Positions 22,759-35,547 of a stretch of 64,000 bases of DNA are shown here, piece by piece. Positions within the stretch are counted from its first letter, which is position 1. Each line of letters starts with the position of its first letter. Position numbers and translations under genes: made by a program. This DNA is from Brachypodium distachyon (Eukaryota; Streptophyta; Magnoliopsida; Poales; Poaceae): positions 1,426,001 through 1,490,000 of the forward strand of contig NC_016131.3 in NCBI RefSeq assembly GCF_000005505.3, written 5' to 3'. The notes beneath the pieces are model-generated. The model saw nothing but the letters and a program-made list of their open reading frames with translations, ran no database searches and had not been told where the DNA came from.

Positions 22759-24733
22759 TCAGAGCCATGAACTTATCCTCAAGATACGGTCTCTTGCAGT
22801 TGTCAACTGTGCATCCAAAGAGGTGATTTTGCTCATAAGAGAACTCTTGTCATCCTCCTCGATAGGACGCAACAAGGCATCTACCTCCGCCACGATATCT
22901 TTACCATCATTCAACAGAGCCTGTTTGAATGACTGCAATGCAGTGAAAAGGACAGAGGAAGCTTCTTTTGTGCCCACGGGGCTATCCTCGGCAACACTGT
23001 CTGCAGTAACTTCAGTTTCTGATTCCTCCTGTTACAAAGAGGGATTTCAGTGCAGGTGAGAATTAAAGTGTCTGTATAGACAAATTGTGCATGGCTATAG
23101 ATTTCGATGATACAACATCAAATTATTAACGCATTTACTGAAGATTTTACAAAGGTGAAATATGATAGTTCCACCAATGCCATCTCATAGTGATATGTAT
23201 TATGTGTAGACATTAATATGTGTAGATGGCTTTTTGGTGGACGAAAATTCAAACCTCAAATAGGGCAGTGAAGCACTAGATATCGGCACAAAAAATTGAA
23301 AGTATTGCATATGATACAATCCCCCCTCATACTATATACAGTCTGCAATTGAATTCTTGTACTATAATTTATGCAAATGAGAGATGTTAATCTGTCTAAA
23401 CCTGAGATAAGAGTTAATATCAGCTTTTCACAACAACACAATAAATCCAATGCTCTCAAGTAACTTCATTGCATACAGACAAGACGCTGGAACAAACTTT
23501 GCACGTAAGCACAGGCTGACCTTGTTTTGTACCAAAGAGGAAGGCCATGCCATGACGTAGGGATGGGCTTCCTCGTAGTACCGAGATCCATCATCCCTAA
23601 AGAGCTCCTTCATCTCCGCTGTTTCCAGGCATAAGGATAGGAACAGCTGATAAGGTTTAGTATCCTTCTGGTTTTGAATAGAGAGGTACATAAAGCCATC
23701 GATAACCGCTTCAACCTGCACGACGACATGACCCTCTTCCTCCATCGAGCAACTAGTGAACTCCTTAACAATCGGCTGCAATGGGAACGTCCTGTACATC
23801 ATCCACCTCTCGTTGACACCATCATCGTCGGCTGTCAGGAACCAAGCAACAAGTGTGTTCTCCTTTATATCTACGATACAGAGCTTCTCATCCTTGGTCT
23901 CTCCGAGCTTAAAAGTTGTCTCTTCCGATTCCCCATTCTTCAAAGGCGTCGGCAGATCCATTAGAGAAAACTGAAACGTTGCAGTGTCGAGCACCACGAT
24001 CTGGTCATCCATCCAGTCTGCCCAGCAAATGAGTCCATGCACCACCCTGCCGGCCTTGGCTGTACCATACTCACGCAGCGGCAGCGTAGTCCTTGGGAAA
24101 AATTGCCACTCCATGGTGTCTGATGAGAAGACCGCGGCGCTCGCCTGTGTCCATGAGCGGTCCGGCACAGATCACACGGTACGACGGCCCCCGGCTATCA
24201 TCTTTGGAGGGGAGCATGTGGAACTCAAGGTGGGTGTCAATGTGGTCTATACGCAGGAAAAGATACAGGGACTGCGTTAAGAGGTTGTAGCCGACTCCCT
24301 CCACGGCTCTCAGCTCGTTGCTCCCGTTGACGAGGCAGACGTAGCCGTCGCAGTTGCAAAGCCGGGAACAGATCTGCCATCCGGGTCCCTGGAACTGGTA
24401 CGAGAGGTGGTCGGTGTCGAAGAAATCGGTGGCGCCGAAGGCTGCGACGAGGTCCGGATCTGAACGGCGCCAGGCGGAGGAGAAGGCGGGGATGACCTCC
24501 ATGAAGGGCTCGAGGACGAAGGCGAGGAGGGGCGGCGGGTGGAGCGCGCGGAAACTGCGGCGGAAGGAAGGGGACGAGCGGACGGCGGCGCGGAAGGCGC
24601 GGCAGGTGGAGGCGGCGCAGACGAGCGTCGGGAGGTCCGGCAGCCGGAGGAAGACCTCGCGGAGGAGGTCGGCGCGGAGAGAAGCTATGGTGGTGGGCGA
24701 CGCTGGCGATGATGGTGGCGGCTGGGAGGCCAT
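22759..24733 (-). pseudogene. F-box gene copy 1, frameshifted
   Basis: Paralogue of the intact gene at 27438-29856 with the same two-exon structure (exon 1 23521-24733, exon 2 22759-23028). The N-terminal F-box (LLREVFLRLPDLPTLVCAASTCRAF) and first 190 residues are in one frame. Near 24158-24170 the copy lacks five bases relative to its paralogue (a 4-base and a 1-base difference), after which the family text continues in another frame (TMEWQFFPRTTLPLREY onward). The C-terminal exon (ASSVLFTALQSFKQALL, DAQLTTARDRILRIS) is open. The losses are not in a homopolymer, so genuine decay is likely. F-box proteins are substrate receptors of SCF ubiquitin ligases. Confidence 0.82.
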
Positions 24734-25169
24734 GGCTGACAACGGCGGCGAGTTGGACCGGCTGCCCAGGATTTGGGACGGCGGACACTGGACAGGGTGC
24801 GAATGAAACCCTCCTCCGGCATCGGCGATGGGCTCCGCGCGGCCCGTTTCTTTCCCTTCTTTTTTCTAGCCATGCTATGGCAATGGCAAATATACGTGGC
24901 CAAAACGGGCCGTGCCCAAAAACAGGCCCGCGATCCCGGCATGCAAGACCTGATTCGTGCTCGGCCTGACACGATAAGAAACGGGACGTGCCGGCCCGTG
25001 ACCCACCTAGGGCCATGCCTGGGCCTCTACCTCGAGATCGTGGGTTTTTACCTCTCAAGACGCTGTCTTAAACAGGCCCACCGGGCCGGCACGACACAAC
25101 TCACTTAGATTTCACTCTTATATCGTGTCAAACGGGCCTGGGCCAAGATAAGCCCGTTTAGCCGCGGGC
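24734..25169. other. GGCCC-rich intergenic sequence
   Basis: Upstream of the F-box copy 1 gene. It is rich in GGGCC/GGCCC motifs (for example CGTGCCGGCCCGTGACC, CCACCGGGCCGGCACGACAC), a texture seen in some grass repeats, but I find no clear ends or coding content. Confidence 0.35.
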
Positions 25170-25834
25170 CAGGGGCTGTCCCAGCGGGCGCCGCCGGTGC
25201 CCCGTGTGTCTGCCTACTTCAGCGTTTAGGCGGGCGTCCCCTTGGTGGATAGGCCCAGTCTTACAATTGCAGGAGGGTTTTGGCCCACAGTGGTGGCCCA
25301 ATTTGAGCTGCAAGCAAAATGGTCCCCGCCAGCACTTCGTTAATCCTGTTAACATTTTAAAACGTTGTAACTATATTTTGTTAAAATTGCACACTTCTGT
25401 GTCATTTTTCCATGAGTGAGATTTTTGAAAAATTCATGGCATCCGAGAAGTATCAGAACTATATATGTACCTACTGCTCAAGTGAGAGGTTGGTAATGTA
25501 ATTAGCTGCTGGTGTCACCAGCTTACAAAAACGTAGTACAGTACCAAGAAGCAAAGAAACAGAAACACCAATGTAGCATAGCGTCTAAGAGAACAGAAAG
25601 AGAAACCCCTTTCTGTGTCTTTGAAACAGAAATTAAGATTGCACACTTCTTGAACTATATATGGAGCAGATCACGTTGTAGGGACAGAGCATCAAACGGC
25701 TCAAACACCTTCAGGGTACAAATTAGATACAGTATCAAATTTATACTCTGAACGTGACACGAAGATACCTTCTCAAAGGGTAACATATCCGTCCAAGAAG
25801 GAGGCGTCAAACAGATCAGCCACTGACAGATCAT
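25170..25834. repeat. Segmental duplication, copy 2, uninterrupted
   Basis: Homologous to 13290-13531 plus 22130-22680 with no LTR element and no MITE: AACGTTGTAACTATATTTTG is continuous near 25358-25382, and the MITE site near 25465 reads straight through. It is thus an internal empty site for both insertions. Confidence 0.82.
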
Positions 25835-25888
25835 GTAAGCTTATCGTTGTCTTTGTAAGTACAAAGTACCCAAAGAAGTCTTTAGAAC

Positions 25889-27165
25889 TCAAATCGAGTA
25901 TCGGCGGGAAGCTCTGTCTTCCACTTGTAGCTGCCCGTTTTGCTTAGCCCTCCATTTGTTGTTCCAGTTATCAACGACTCGAAATTCCATTATCTCTAGC
26001 ACTTTCACATTCAAAAAGGAGAACCTGGCAAAGTCAACTTCCACACCCTTGCCACAGTAGCCCTTCAACACCACTTTGAGATGGAGCTCAAGGCATTCTG
26101 TTGAATCATCCAGCGAGGCACACTTCCTGGGTACAATGACTCCCTTCTAGATAAGTATAGATAGAAAGAATATAACAATAAACTCAGTTTCTAAGAAGTT
26201 GGCGACGTGATAACTCACTAGATTATAAACTAATCAAATTCTACCTCTGACATTTTAAGCAAGCTAGCGAATATCTTCAGTGTGCATTGCACTTATACCA
26301 AGATAAGCAAAATAACTCACAATGATATACAGCCACTCCAAGCAGGGGAAGCACTTGAGAAAGCCAACTGCATCCACCAAATCAGGGACAATGCCATCAA
26401 GAGCCAAAACGTTCAGTGTGCATTGCAGTTGTCAGGCTAACGGCAAGCATTTTCTACAAAATACATATATAATATAAACCAAATGTATGCCAAGAACAAT
26501 AGCCTGCATACAGGAATGAGCAAATCGGAAACTGAGGATGCAACTACCTCAAAAGGTGTTGTATCAAGAAGGAGCTGAAATATGCTGGAACTCGGCAAAC
26601 CCATATCTTCAGTTTGTAAGCCCAGATTATTCAGATAGTCCTGGGACCATACCTTGGATTGAGTGGTAGCAATCTCCCAATGACCAGCTCTTGGGCATTG
26701 TCAGTGGCAACTTGTTTGTCCCAAGGACAAGGAGCACATAATACGATGCTCCTGAGAGTTGGACCGCTGATGCGGAGGCAGCCAGGGCGCACAATCTCCT
26801 CCAGCAGAAGGCTCTGCAATGCAGGGCAGCCAGAGAGCATGCCATGGAAAGTCTCCTCCATCAAGGTAACCCTGTACAGGGTGGGTTGCTTGCTCGAGAC
26901 GCGGAAAATCCACAACCAGGCTGGGCGACGGACGGCAGCCACCAAACTCAGCCACATGGAGCCGGCCATGGGGCGGGCGGAACACCAATGACTACAGCAT
27001 GTTACGGCTGTACTTGGAGCAAGCCATTGATCCTGCAACCTTGCGGCGCTTGCAGCGCTCATAGCCGTACACTGGGTCGGAGGATGCTGACCATTGAGGA
27101 TCTTGGAGGCGACCTGCTTGGAGAGGCCGCGGCAGTCATCGAGGTTGAGGGGAGCTTCTAGATTA
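25889..27165 (-). pseudogene. FBD-type F-box/LRR gene remnant lacking the F-box
   Basis: Minus-strand pieces of one gene. The LRR part at about 26630-27062 has ETFHGMLSGCPALQSLLLEE and GCLRISGPTLRSIVL. A middle exon at about 26330-26440 reads VLALDGIVPDLVDAVGFLKC then FPCLEWLYII. The last exon at 25889-26150 has the FBD end (DFARFSFLNVKVLEIMEFRV, KWRAKQNGQLQVEDRASRR). The N-terminal F-box is absent, and the 5' part reads only as disordered text. It lies inside copy 2 of the segmental duplication and is missing from copy 1. Confidence 0.7.
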
Positions 27166-27437
27166 TTGGGCTTTCTTTTCAGTTTTCACTGTGAGTCTGA
27201 GCTGCCTTATTTTTGTGTGTGAGCCTGAGCTGCTTTGGAACAGCAAGAGGGTTTCAGGCTTTCACAGCCGTAAATTTGCTGCTTTGCTGTCTGAATTACC
27301 AGACCTAGTATATAGTACAACAAAAGCTCATATCATCAGAATAAACACACATCACTCCTAAATCCTGATAGGCTATTCCAACTGGAAACGAAGTGGCAAC
27401 AAGCTCTCTGAAGCTTCCCCTTGCACACTTGTCATCG
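27166..27437. other. Short intergenic flank
   Basis: Contains the GCTGCTTTGGAACAG/GGGTTTCAGGCTTTCA motif that also ends copy 1 of the duplication near 22680-22720. Otherwise nothing recognised. Confidence 0.4.
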
Positions 27438-29856
27438 TCAGGTTTCTCTTACAATGCTTGGCATGTAGACCTCATCCCATGCACTTATCCTCAAAATACG
27501 GTCTCTTGCAGTTGTCAATTGTGCATCCAAAGCAGTGATTTTGCTCATAAGGGAGCTCTTGAAATCATCCTCGATAGGACTCAGGTAGGCATCTACCGCT
27601 GCCATGATATCTTCATCATCATTCATGATCAGAGCTTGTTTGAATGACTGCAATGCTGTGACAAGGACAGAGGAAGCTTCTTTTGTGCCCACGCGGCCAT
27701 AATCTGCAACATTGTCTACAGTAACTTCAGTTTCTGATTCTTCCTGTGACAAAGAGGGATTTCAGTGCAGGCAAGAATTAAAGTGTATGTATGGAGAAAT
27801 TGTGCAAGGCCATAGATTTCGATGATATAACATCAATTTATCATATATTTAAGATTTTACACAAGGTGAATATGATGGTTCCACCAATGCTAGCTATCCC
27901 ATAGTGATAAGCATTAGAAAGTATGTGTAGATGGCTTTTTGGCGGACAGAAATTCAAGCCTCAACTAGCGGCAGAGAAGCACCAGATATCCTTGTCTATC
28001 CTGCAATCGGCGCAAAAGCTCATGCTAAAAATTGAAAATATTGCATATGGTAAAATCCCCCCGCATACTATACAGAGTCTGCAATTGAATCCTTGTACTA
28101 TGATTTATGCAAATCAGAAAATCAGAGATGTTACTCTGTCTAAACCTGAGATGAGAGTTCATAGCAGCTTTTCACAACAAAATAATCCAATTCTCTCAAG
28201 TAACTTAATTGCATAGTCTCTCCGTTCCATAATATAAGGCATATTAGGTTTCGCTAGGATATAATTATTCTATTAATATGTGGCTCGTAAGATATGAAAT
28301 CACAATAACTAGCAAGTACGTTTGATAACAAATCTAGCGATACTGATTTCATGCCATATAAACCACATCTTGGCATAGTAATTCTCGGTCGAAGTCTTGT
28401 CTTAACAAAAAATTGCATGCCTTTTATTATGAACAGGGCAGGGGCGGCGCCAGGCCCGGTGCTACTTGTGCTGTAGCACGGGCCTAGCAAGGATGCTCAG
28501 AGAAGAAGCCATTGACTATGCAGCTTATAAGTATGGAAAATCTACAAGTATAGCACCATGAGGACCATGTTAGCACCATGAGGAAAATCTACAATCTACC
28601 GACAAGATGCTGGAAGAAAACTTCACAGAAAAGCAAAGGCTGACCTTGTTTTGTACCAAAGAGGGAGGCCATTGCATGACGTAGGGATGGGCTTCCTCAT
28701 AATACCTAGATCCATCATCCTTAAAGAGCTCGTTCATTTCCGCTGTTTCCAGGCATAAGGATAGGAACACCTGACAAGGTTTAGTGTCTTTTTGGCATTG
28801 AATAGAGAGGTAGACAAAGCCATCGATGACCGCTTCAACCCGCATGACAACCTCTTCCTCTATCGAGCAATTAGTGAACTCCTTAACAATCGGCTGCAAT
28901 GAGAACGTCCTGTACATCGTCCACCTCTCGACGACACCATGGTCTTCGGCTGTCAGGAACCAAGCAACAAGTGTCTGTGTGTTCCCCATTATATCTACAA
29001 TACAGAGCTTCTCATCCTTGGTCTCGCCGAGCTTAAACGTTGTCTCTTCCCATCCCCCATTCTTCAAAGGCGTCGGCAGGTCCATTAGAGAGAACTGAAA
29101 GGTGGCAGTGTCGAGCATCACGATCTGGTCATCCATCCATTCTGCCCAGCAAACGAGCCCACGCACCACCGTGGCAGGCTTGGCCCTATCGTACTCACGC
29201 AGCAGCAGCGTAGTCCTCGGGAAAAATTGCCACTCCATAGTGCCTGATGAGAAGACGGCGACGCTCGCCTTCGTCCATGAGCAGTCATGCCGGACGCAGA
29301 CCACGCGGGACGGCGGCCCCTGGCCATCGTCTTCGGAGGGGAGCGTGTGGAACTCGAAGTGGGTGTCTATGAGGTTCCTCCAGAGGAACAGATTCAGGGA
29401 CTGCGTTAAGGGGTTGTAGCTGACCCCCTCCCCGGCTCTCTGCTCGGTGCGCCCGTTGACGAGGAGGACGTAGCCGTCGAAGTTGGGTAGCTGGGCATGG
29501 ATCTCCCACCCGGGGCCCTGGCCGTCGCGTGAGAGGCGGCCTATGTCGAAGAAATCGGCGGCGCAGAAGGCGGCGACGAGGTCCGGGTCGGAGCGGCGGC
29601 GCCAGGCGGAGGGGAAGGCGGGGATTACTTGCATGTAGGGTTCGAGTAGGAAGGCGAGGAGGGACGGCGCGTGGAGCGCGCGGAAGCTACGGCGGAAGGA
29701 AGGGGACGAGCGGACGGCGGCGCGGAAGGCGCGGCAGGTGAAAGCGGCGCGGACGAGCGTCGGGAGGTCCGGCAGCCGGAGGAAGACCTCGCGGAGGAGG
29801 TCGTCGCGGAAAGAAGCGATACTGGTAGACGACGAAGACGGCGGCTGGGAGGCCAT
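27438..29856 (-). CDS. F-box protein with F-box-associated domain, intact copy
   Basis: Two exons (28645-29856 and 27438-27743; donor AAG|GTCAGC, acceptor CACAG|GAAGAA) giving 505 aa. The F-box is at about residues 10-55 (DDLLREVFLRLPDLPTLV, RAAFTCRAFRAAV). A grass F-box-associated beta-rich region follows, with TMEWQFFPRTTLLLREY, WMDDQIVMLDTATFQFSLMD and GETKDEKLCIVDI. The second exon encodes a helical tail (SSVLVTALQSFKQAL, DAQLTTARDRILRIS). The start at 29856 (MASQPP) is chosen because the paralogue shares it; an in-frame ATG at 29961 adds only basic, non-conserved residues. A role as substrate-recruiting subunit of an SCF E3 ligase is inferred from the F-box; the substrate is unknown. The intron is longer than in copy 1 because of the insertion at 28216. 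Confidence 0.85.
28216..28598. mobile_element. Insertion in F-box intron with MITE-like left end
   Basis: Starts after TA with GTCTCTCCGTTCCATAATATAAGG, a Stowaway-type terminus, but has no matching right terminus, so it is truncated or composite. The corresponding intron of copy 1 (near 23488) reads straight through from GCATA to GACAAGA. Confidence 0.6.
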
Positions 29857-31018
29857 GGCTGACGGCGGAGGCGAGTCCGAGCGGCGGTGGGCGTGGATTT
29901 GGGACGGCGGACGCGGTGGGGACGGAATTCTCCTCCTCCGGCGTGGGTGATTTTTCTTCAAAGGGAAAATACAGCTTTACTGAACTCTCGCTTTTTTTTT
30001 ACTGTAATAATGTACTAATTCAACTCTGACTTGGTAAACTGAGAGGAAATGTAAGCGATCTATGAGGCATCTAGAAGCCACTTGCCGCGATCAAACAAAA
30101 ATTGATAGAAAATGCAAGCACTTCATAAGTATTATCTTATTATTTAGAAGTCACATACGACGACCAAACCATAGCAGTGAGCCTGCTTCCCTGCTTTAGC
30201 TAGATTATGAACATCAACATTAAAAGAGGGCTTCTCATGCTCAAAGGTCACGCCGGCAAACAATATTGCTTGCCTCCAATTTCATCTCATAGAGAATTTC
30301 ATTGTAAAAGCACAAATTGTTCTTCTTGAAAAATACAATGAAAAGACAATCGAGTGCCACCAAAATTTTTGGAGAGATTGAGATCCAAGCGCCAAGTGAT
30401 AGAGCCTCGTTATAGGCCGTCGTCTCAAGTGTCATCGATTCCGTCAATCTCAAAATCATGACTGCAGAAGCTCCTAAGAATTTCCAAGCACGTGATCTCA
30501 CAACACATGCATCAACATTTATCTTACAAGCTCCTATGGCATTGGTGATGACCTTTAGTCGGTGGCTTTTGTTTAACTACTGGCTTGGTGCACGTTGCGA
30601 ACTCACAACCAACGTCTACTTGTGAAGACAAGGATCTTATTACCATTTTATTATTATTACTGTCCTAAAAGTGTTTCCTCCGTGAAATTTCAAATTCATT
30701 GTGCTATTTCTAGCAAACATTCAAATCTAAAAAAATGGAGTTACATTTGGAACCATCTTTTGTTTCTTAGCAGTTGTTCGGTTAATCAATTTCTTTTCAT
30801 TTTTTTCTTTTTGGTTTTCACGTCCAACAAATTTTTAAATTTCGGCGTAGCTCAGCTGAGTGCCGCGAAGGGGAGAAAGGCCGGGGAGGCGCCACGTGTC
30901 CCCAACTGCCGCCTCACTCACGCGCTCCATCCGATTTTCATCTTCCCCACCCAACTCCGACCCCTCGCCGCGCGCCACCACCCCCCGCTTCGCCGGCGAC
31001 GATACCCCCTCCGCCGAC
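29857..31018. other. Intergenic region upstream of the CRTISO-like gene
   Basis: Holds the F-box promoter, an RNase H-like remnant (30130-30556) and the GC-rich leader of the CRTISO-like gene. The long plus-strand ORF from 30595 crosses intron 1 of that gene out of frame and is not a gene. Confidence 0.4.
30130..30556 (-). pseudogene. RNase H-like (RVT_3) remnant
   Basis: The minus strand reads INVDACVVRSRAWKFLGASA, then MTLETTAYNEALSLGAW, and after a frame change FEHEKPSFNVDVHNLAKAG. These match the order of the RNase H-like domain common in plant non-LTR retroelements (FLGASA; ETLEA..EAL; NVDAHNLA). The D-to-E spacing is roughly kept, but the text carries substitutions and frame breaks. 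There is no adjoining RT. Confidence 0.6.
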
Positions 31019-34000
31019 ATGGCTTCCGCCGCACTCCTAGCCTCCCGCGCGCTACACGCGCCGCCGCGCCGCCACCGCCACCATCCCACCCCTCTCGCGC
31101 GCCCAACAGCCGCCCCCGCTCCAATGCCACGGCGCCGCCGCCTCGCCACGGCCGCGCGCCTCCAGGCGGTGGCCGCCGACGAGATCCCCGCGGACCCTTC
31201 CTCCCCCGTCGACCTCCCCGGGTACGCAGTAAAGCCTACACCATCCGCACCGTTCAAACCGTAAGCACGCGCGCGCGCGCAATCAAGCAAGCAAGTGCGC
31301 TTTACACCGTCGATTCGTCGTCTCGTGTCGTTCAGGGTGGCGGCGGAGCGGGCGGAGGCGGACGTGGTGGTGATCGGGAGCGGGCTGGGCGGGCTGTGCT
31401 GCGCGGGCCTGCTGGCGAGGTACGGCCAGGATGTGCTGGTGCTGGAGAGCCACGACCGCGCCGGCGGCGCCGCCCACTCGTTCGACGTCAAAGGGTTCCA
31501 CTTCGATTCCGGGCCGTCGCTCTTCTCCGGGTTCCAGTCCAGAGGCCCCCAGGCCAATCCCCTCGCCCAGGTGACCCTTGGGTTGCTGCCTCTGCAAATG
31601 AAATGACAGATGCAAATAACAAAAAAACAGAACTTAGATTCTATAGAATAGGAATTGAGTACTTGTGGAGTTGTGGTGAGAGCTTGAGGTTGATTTGATG
31701 ACCATTCAACTGGCCCTGCAGGTCCTCGATGCGCTAGGCGAATCGGTGCCGTGTGCTTCTTATGACTCTTGGATGGTGCATGTACCTGAAGGCCAATTCC
31801 TGTCACGGATAGGCCCAACTGATTTCCTCAAGGTTCAGTTAGCTTTGAGCATATATCTTTCTTTTTTGGCAGTGAATTATTCAATTATTCTGATCATCAT
31901 TCATAGATGATGTCCTCTGAATCGTGGGCAGGATGAGATAGAAACTTGCCAACAAGTATGACTTGTAATTGGTTAGGATTTCTTGGAGTAACTTTTTTCT
32001 CATCAAACCCATGCCTAAACGCGTGCCATTTTTTATTCCTTCGAGTAACTAATGTGCATTGGTTACAACATATAATGAATATTGTGTCTTAGCAAGTTCG
32101 GCGTTTTTGCTTTTTTCTTATGAAACTTAGCAGTGCTCTATCACATTCGTTTGAATGTTTAATATTAACTTTGGTTTGTATCTGGTTGCCCTGGTCAATA
32201 GTAATTACATATAATTATTGCAGGACCTTGAGACATATGTTGGTGTTGACGCAACCCGAGAGTGGCAAAAGCTACTAGTGAGTTCCCTTTATTTATACTA
32301 TTTATACATACTCAGGAGAAGTTTTTTCAGCTCTACCTAGTGAGTATGCATTTTTGTATTTGTGCATTTTAAACAGCATATACAATTTGATTGTGTACAA
32401 CTGTACATTTTAGTTTACCATGTTTCCTGAAAACCAGTGCTAATACAATACTAAACACATCTCAGGATGCAGTTCTTCCTATATCTGCAGCTGCAATGGC
32501 TTTGCCTCCACTTTCCATTCGAGGTGATTTGGGTGTTCTATCCACAGCTGCCGCTAGATACGCTCCTTCTCTGCTGCAATCATTCCTAAAGATGGGACCA
32601 CAAGGAGCCTTAGGCGCAACAAAACTTCTACGTCCATTCTCAGAGATTGTTGATTCTCTGGAGCTGAAAAATCCCTTCGTTCGTAACTGGATCGACCTCT
32701 TGTGCTTTCTACTCGCAGGAGTCAAATCTGATAGCGCTCTTTCTGCAGAAATGGTAAACCAATAAACTTCCAGAAGGTTAAATTCATATTCAGTACTTTG
32801 TTGCAATCCCAACATTTTGCTTTACATGAAAGTTGTGCTCTGGAAATCTAGGTTGAGGCACACAAGTGACGACGAATGATAAAATAAAATGTGTATGTAT
32901 CTGAAGTCTGCGCTGGATTGTAATTAATCCATGTCTTGAAGGCCAGATGCATCATGCATGGGTACATAACTTTTTTTTTGTGGGGTGGTACAGAGTATAT
33001 TATAACCATTGTGTGTTTCGTAAATAAAATAAATGAAACAATTTTAGTGCACAAATCACATGTATTTCTGTGGCTTCACAGATCCTGGTGGTAACAACCA
33101 ACTTTTGATCAGCTGTGAAATGCTGGTACTATAGTTCACATGCAACACTCTCATGCTTGAGGGTGCATGTAACTATATAACTGTTTTGCTGATGTTGGCA
33201 TGTGATGTGCTGTAAATTGTTCTTGATGTCAACATGACGTATAAACTTGAGACAACCTTACTGTAGCTGTACCATTACTCATACCAAGGATGTATGTGCC
33301 AGGGACCATGTTTCAGGGTCTATACTAGTGGCTGTCATGGGCCGGTAAACCAGTCGTTGCATTGCCCTTGGTAGTGATATATTTGTACTGGAACCAAATC
33401 CTATAGGTTGCTGGCATACTTTTGCAGTTGTGTCTGGCAGTGACTGTTACATGAATCATGACATGGACTTTGTTGTCTTGTTCGTATCACGCTCCATGGC
33501 AAGTGGATGTCTAGATATTTGGCATTGGAACCATGGGCTGTTGTAACTTGTAAGACTTAGCTTTTCCATATCATTCAATATTTACATCGATAGCTCTGCT
33601 GTTATTTACATTCATATAGACCTACATGTTTTATAATATACAGTTCTGAAGTTTATGTTCATCATTTGGTCTAACTACAATATCAGGTTTACATGTTTGC
33701 AGAATGGTACAAACCAGGATGCTTGCTTGAGTATCCTCTGGGTGGAAGTGGAGCAATAATAGATGCACTTGTGCGAGGTATCGAAAAGTTTGGTGGAAGA
33801 CTTGCTCTTAATTCTCATGTTGAAAAGATTTTAGTCGAGAATGGACGGGCTGTTGGTGTCAAGCTACGAAGTGGACAGGTAAGCAGCTCCAGAGGAGATT
33901 AATTTGATTATGAAAAATATAAAATGAAATATTATCTCATGGGGACGATCAGCTTATAGTACCCGTGTCTGATGAATGCCATTTCTCTTTCCTGATAAAT

Positions 34001-35547
34001 AAAAGAAGAGAGCGAGAGTGGTATGGCATGAGCACTACCAATAATAGCAATGATTAGTAAGGCTCTGATTCAGATGAAATATTGTTATCAAGTATGGTAT
34101 GTTTTCGTAATGTCTGGACCCTTATAGATTCCAAAAAGGCTTCAATCAGAGGGTACAGACCACAATAGTCAATATTGTGATCTTCAGTACTGCATATCCT
34201 ATTTAGATTAGGCGTTGCTCCACCCCTTTGCAGTAGTGGCAGACCATAGAAATCATGTAGGCCAAGATGACCTTGTTGTCTTATGCAATCTATTTTCGAG
34301 TGGCATGAGTGTGCCAAATGTCAGTTTTGGTGACTACACGTTAACCTTTTCCCGTGTATCAACTTCCATCATGCTACCTCTTCGCAAAAAAAAAGAACTT
34401 CCATCATGCTACCTATGGTTTGGAGATTGATGCAGCTGCTGAAATCTTGTCGGAAATTTGTTCCTCTTGCAGATTGTACGTGCAAAGAAAGCGGTTGTTA
34501 GCAATGCGTCTATGTGGGATACTTTGGATCTGCTACCACCAGATGTTGTCCCAAAATCATACCAAGATAAAGTGAAAGTAACTCCACAATGTGATTCGTT
34601 TATGCATCTCCACTTGGGCTTCGATGCAGAGGTTGGCTGTCAACTTGTCATATGCTTCATCCTAACAATTTTTTTTTATAATAATGATGTTTATTTCCAT
34701 ATTGGTTCAATTCTGTTCTCTCACTGTAACCACCAATGCAACTGGAACAGAATGCTAGAGAGGACCTTGGAATCCACCATATTGTGGTTAATGATTGGAA
34801 CAAAGGAGTTGATGGTGAGCAGAACGTTGTGTTGATATCAGTTCCTAGTGTTCTTGGCAAGGGCCTGGCACCGCCTGGAAAGCACATCCTTCATGCGTAT
34901 ACACCAGGGACAGAACCTTTCAGTTTGTGGGAGGGACTAGACAGGAAAAGCGCAGAGTATCGAAGACTGAAAGAAGAACGTTCTGAGGTACTACAACATA
35001 GTGAAATTTCTAGTCTCTAGTTCATTCAGCTTTGTTCCCCTGATATCCCGGAACCAGAGCCTAGAAAATTAATACATGCACTTTCAACATCCTTGGAGCC
35101 CCTTTTCCAAAAGCTAAGTAAAGAAAAGTCATCAAAACGAGACACCTTTTCCACAAAGGGCACCTCCATTTACTGACTGTCATTTGCTGTAACTTGCTGT
35201 CTTGAGCAACTTTCTAATGCAAAACTTTCTAGGTGATGTGGAAAGCCGTCGAGCTCGCTCTCGGCCCCAAATTCAGCAGGGAGAAATGCGACGTGAAGTT
35301 GGTCGGGACGCCATTGACGCACAAGAGGTTTCTGCGGAGGAACAGGGGCACCTACGGCCCCGCCATAAAGGCCGGAGAAGCCACGTTCCCAGGGCAGGCA
35401 ACGCCAATCCCCCAGCTATTCTGCTGCGGTGACTCGACTTTTCCGGGGATCGGAGTGCCGGCGGTGGCAGCGAGCGGCGCAATCGTCGCCAACACGCTGG
35501 TCTCCGTGTCACAGCATTCAGAGCTCCTCGACGCTGTTGGAATCTAA
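31019..35547 (+). CDS. CRTISO-like FAD-dependent oxidoreductase/isomerase, plastid
   Basis: Nine exons (31019-31260, 31336-31570, 31722-31832, 32224-32277, 32466-32753, 33687-33878, 34473-34631, 34751-34987, 35233-35547), all GT-AG and phase-consistent, giving 610 aa. The N-terminus (about 1-75) is Ala/Arg/Pro-rich with few acids, like a chloroplast transit peptide. The dinucleotide-binding motif is VVVIGSGLGGLCC, with Gly95, Gly97 and Gly100. Further family blocks are FDSGPSLFSGFQSRGPQANP, LGTxxT-type KLVGTPLTHKRFLRRNRGTYGP, and the C-terminal FAD signature CCGDSTFPGIGVPAVAASG. It belongs to the carotenoid isomerase/phytoene-desaturase-related superfamily, but the text fits the CRTISO-like branch (Arabidopsis At1g57770-type, from memory) rather than prolycopene isomerase itself. 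The exact substrate is therefore uncertain. No frameshifts. Confidence 0.93.

Noticed and set aside
24837..25190. GGCCC-rich text as a transposon with defined ends
   Set aside because: No inverted repeat, target duplication or second copy in the window could be found.
30595..31698. 367-aa plus-strand ORF
   Set aside because: Runs through AT-rich intergenic DNA and then out of frame through exons 1-2 and intron 1 of the CRTISO-like gene; no family-like text.
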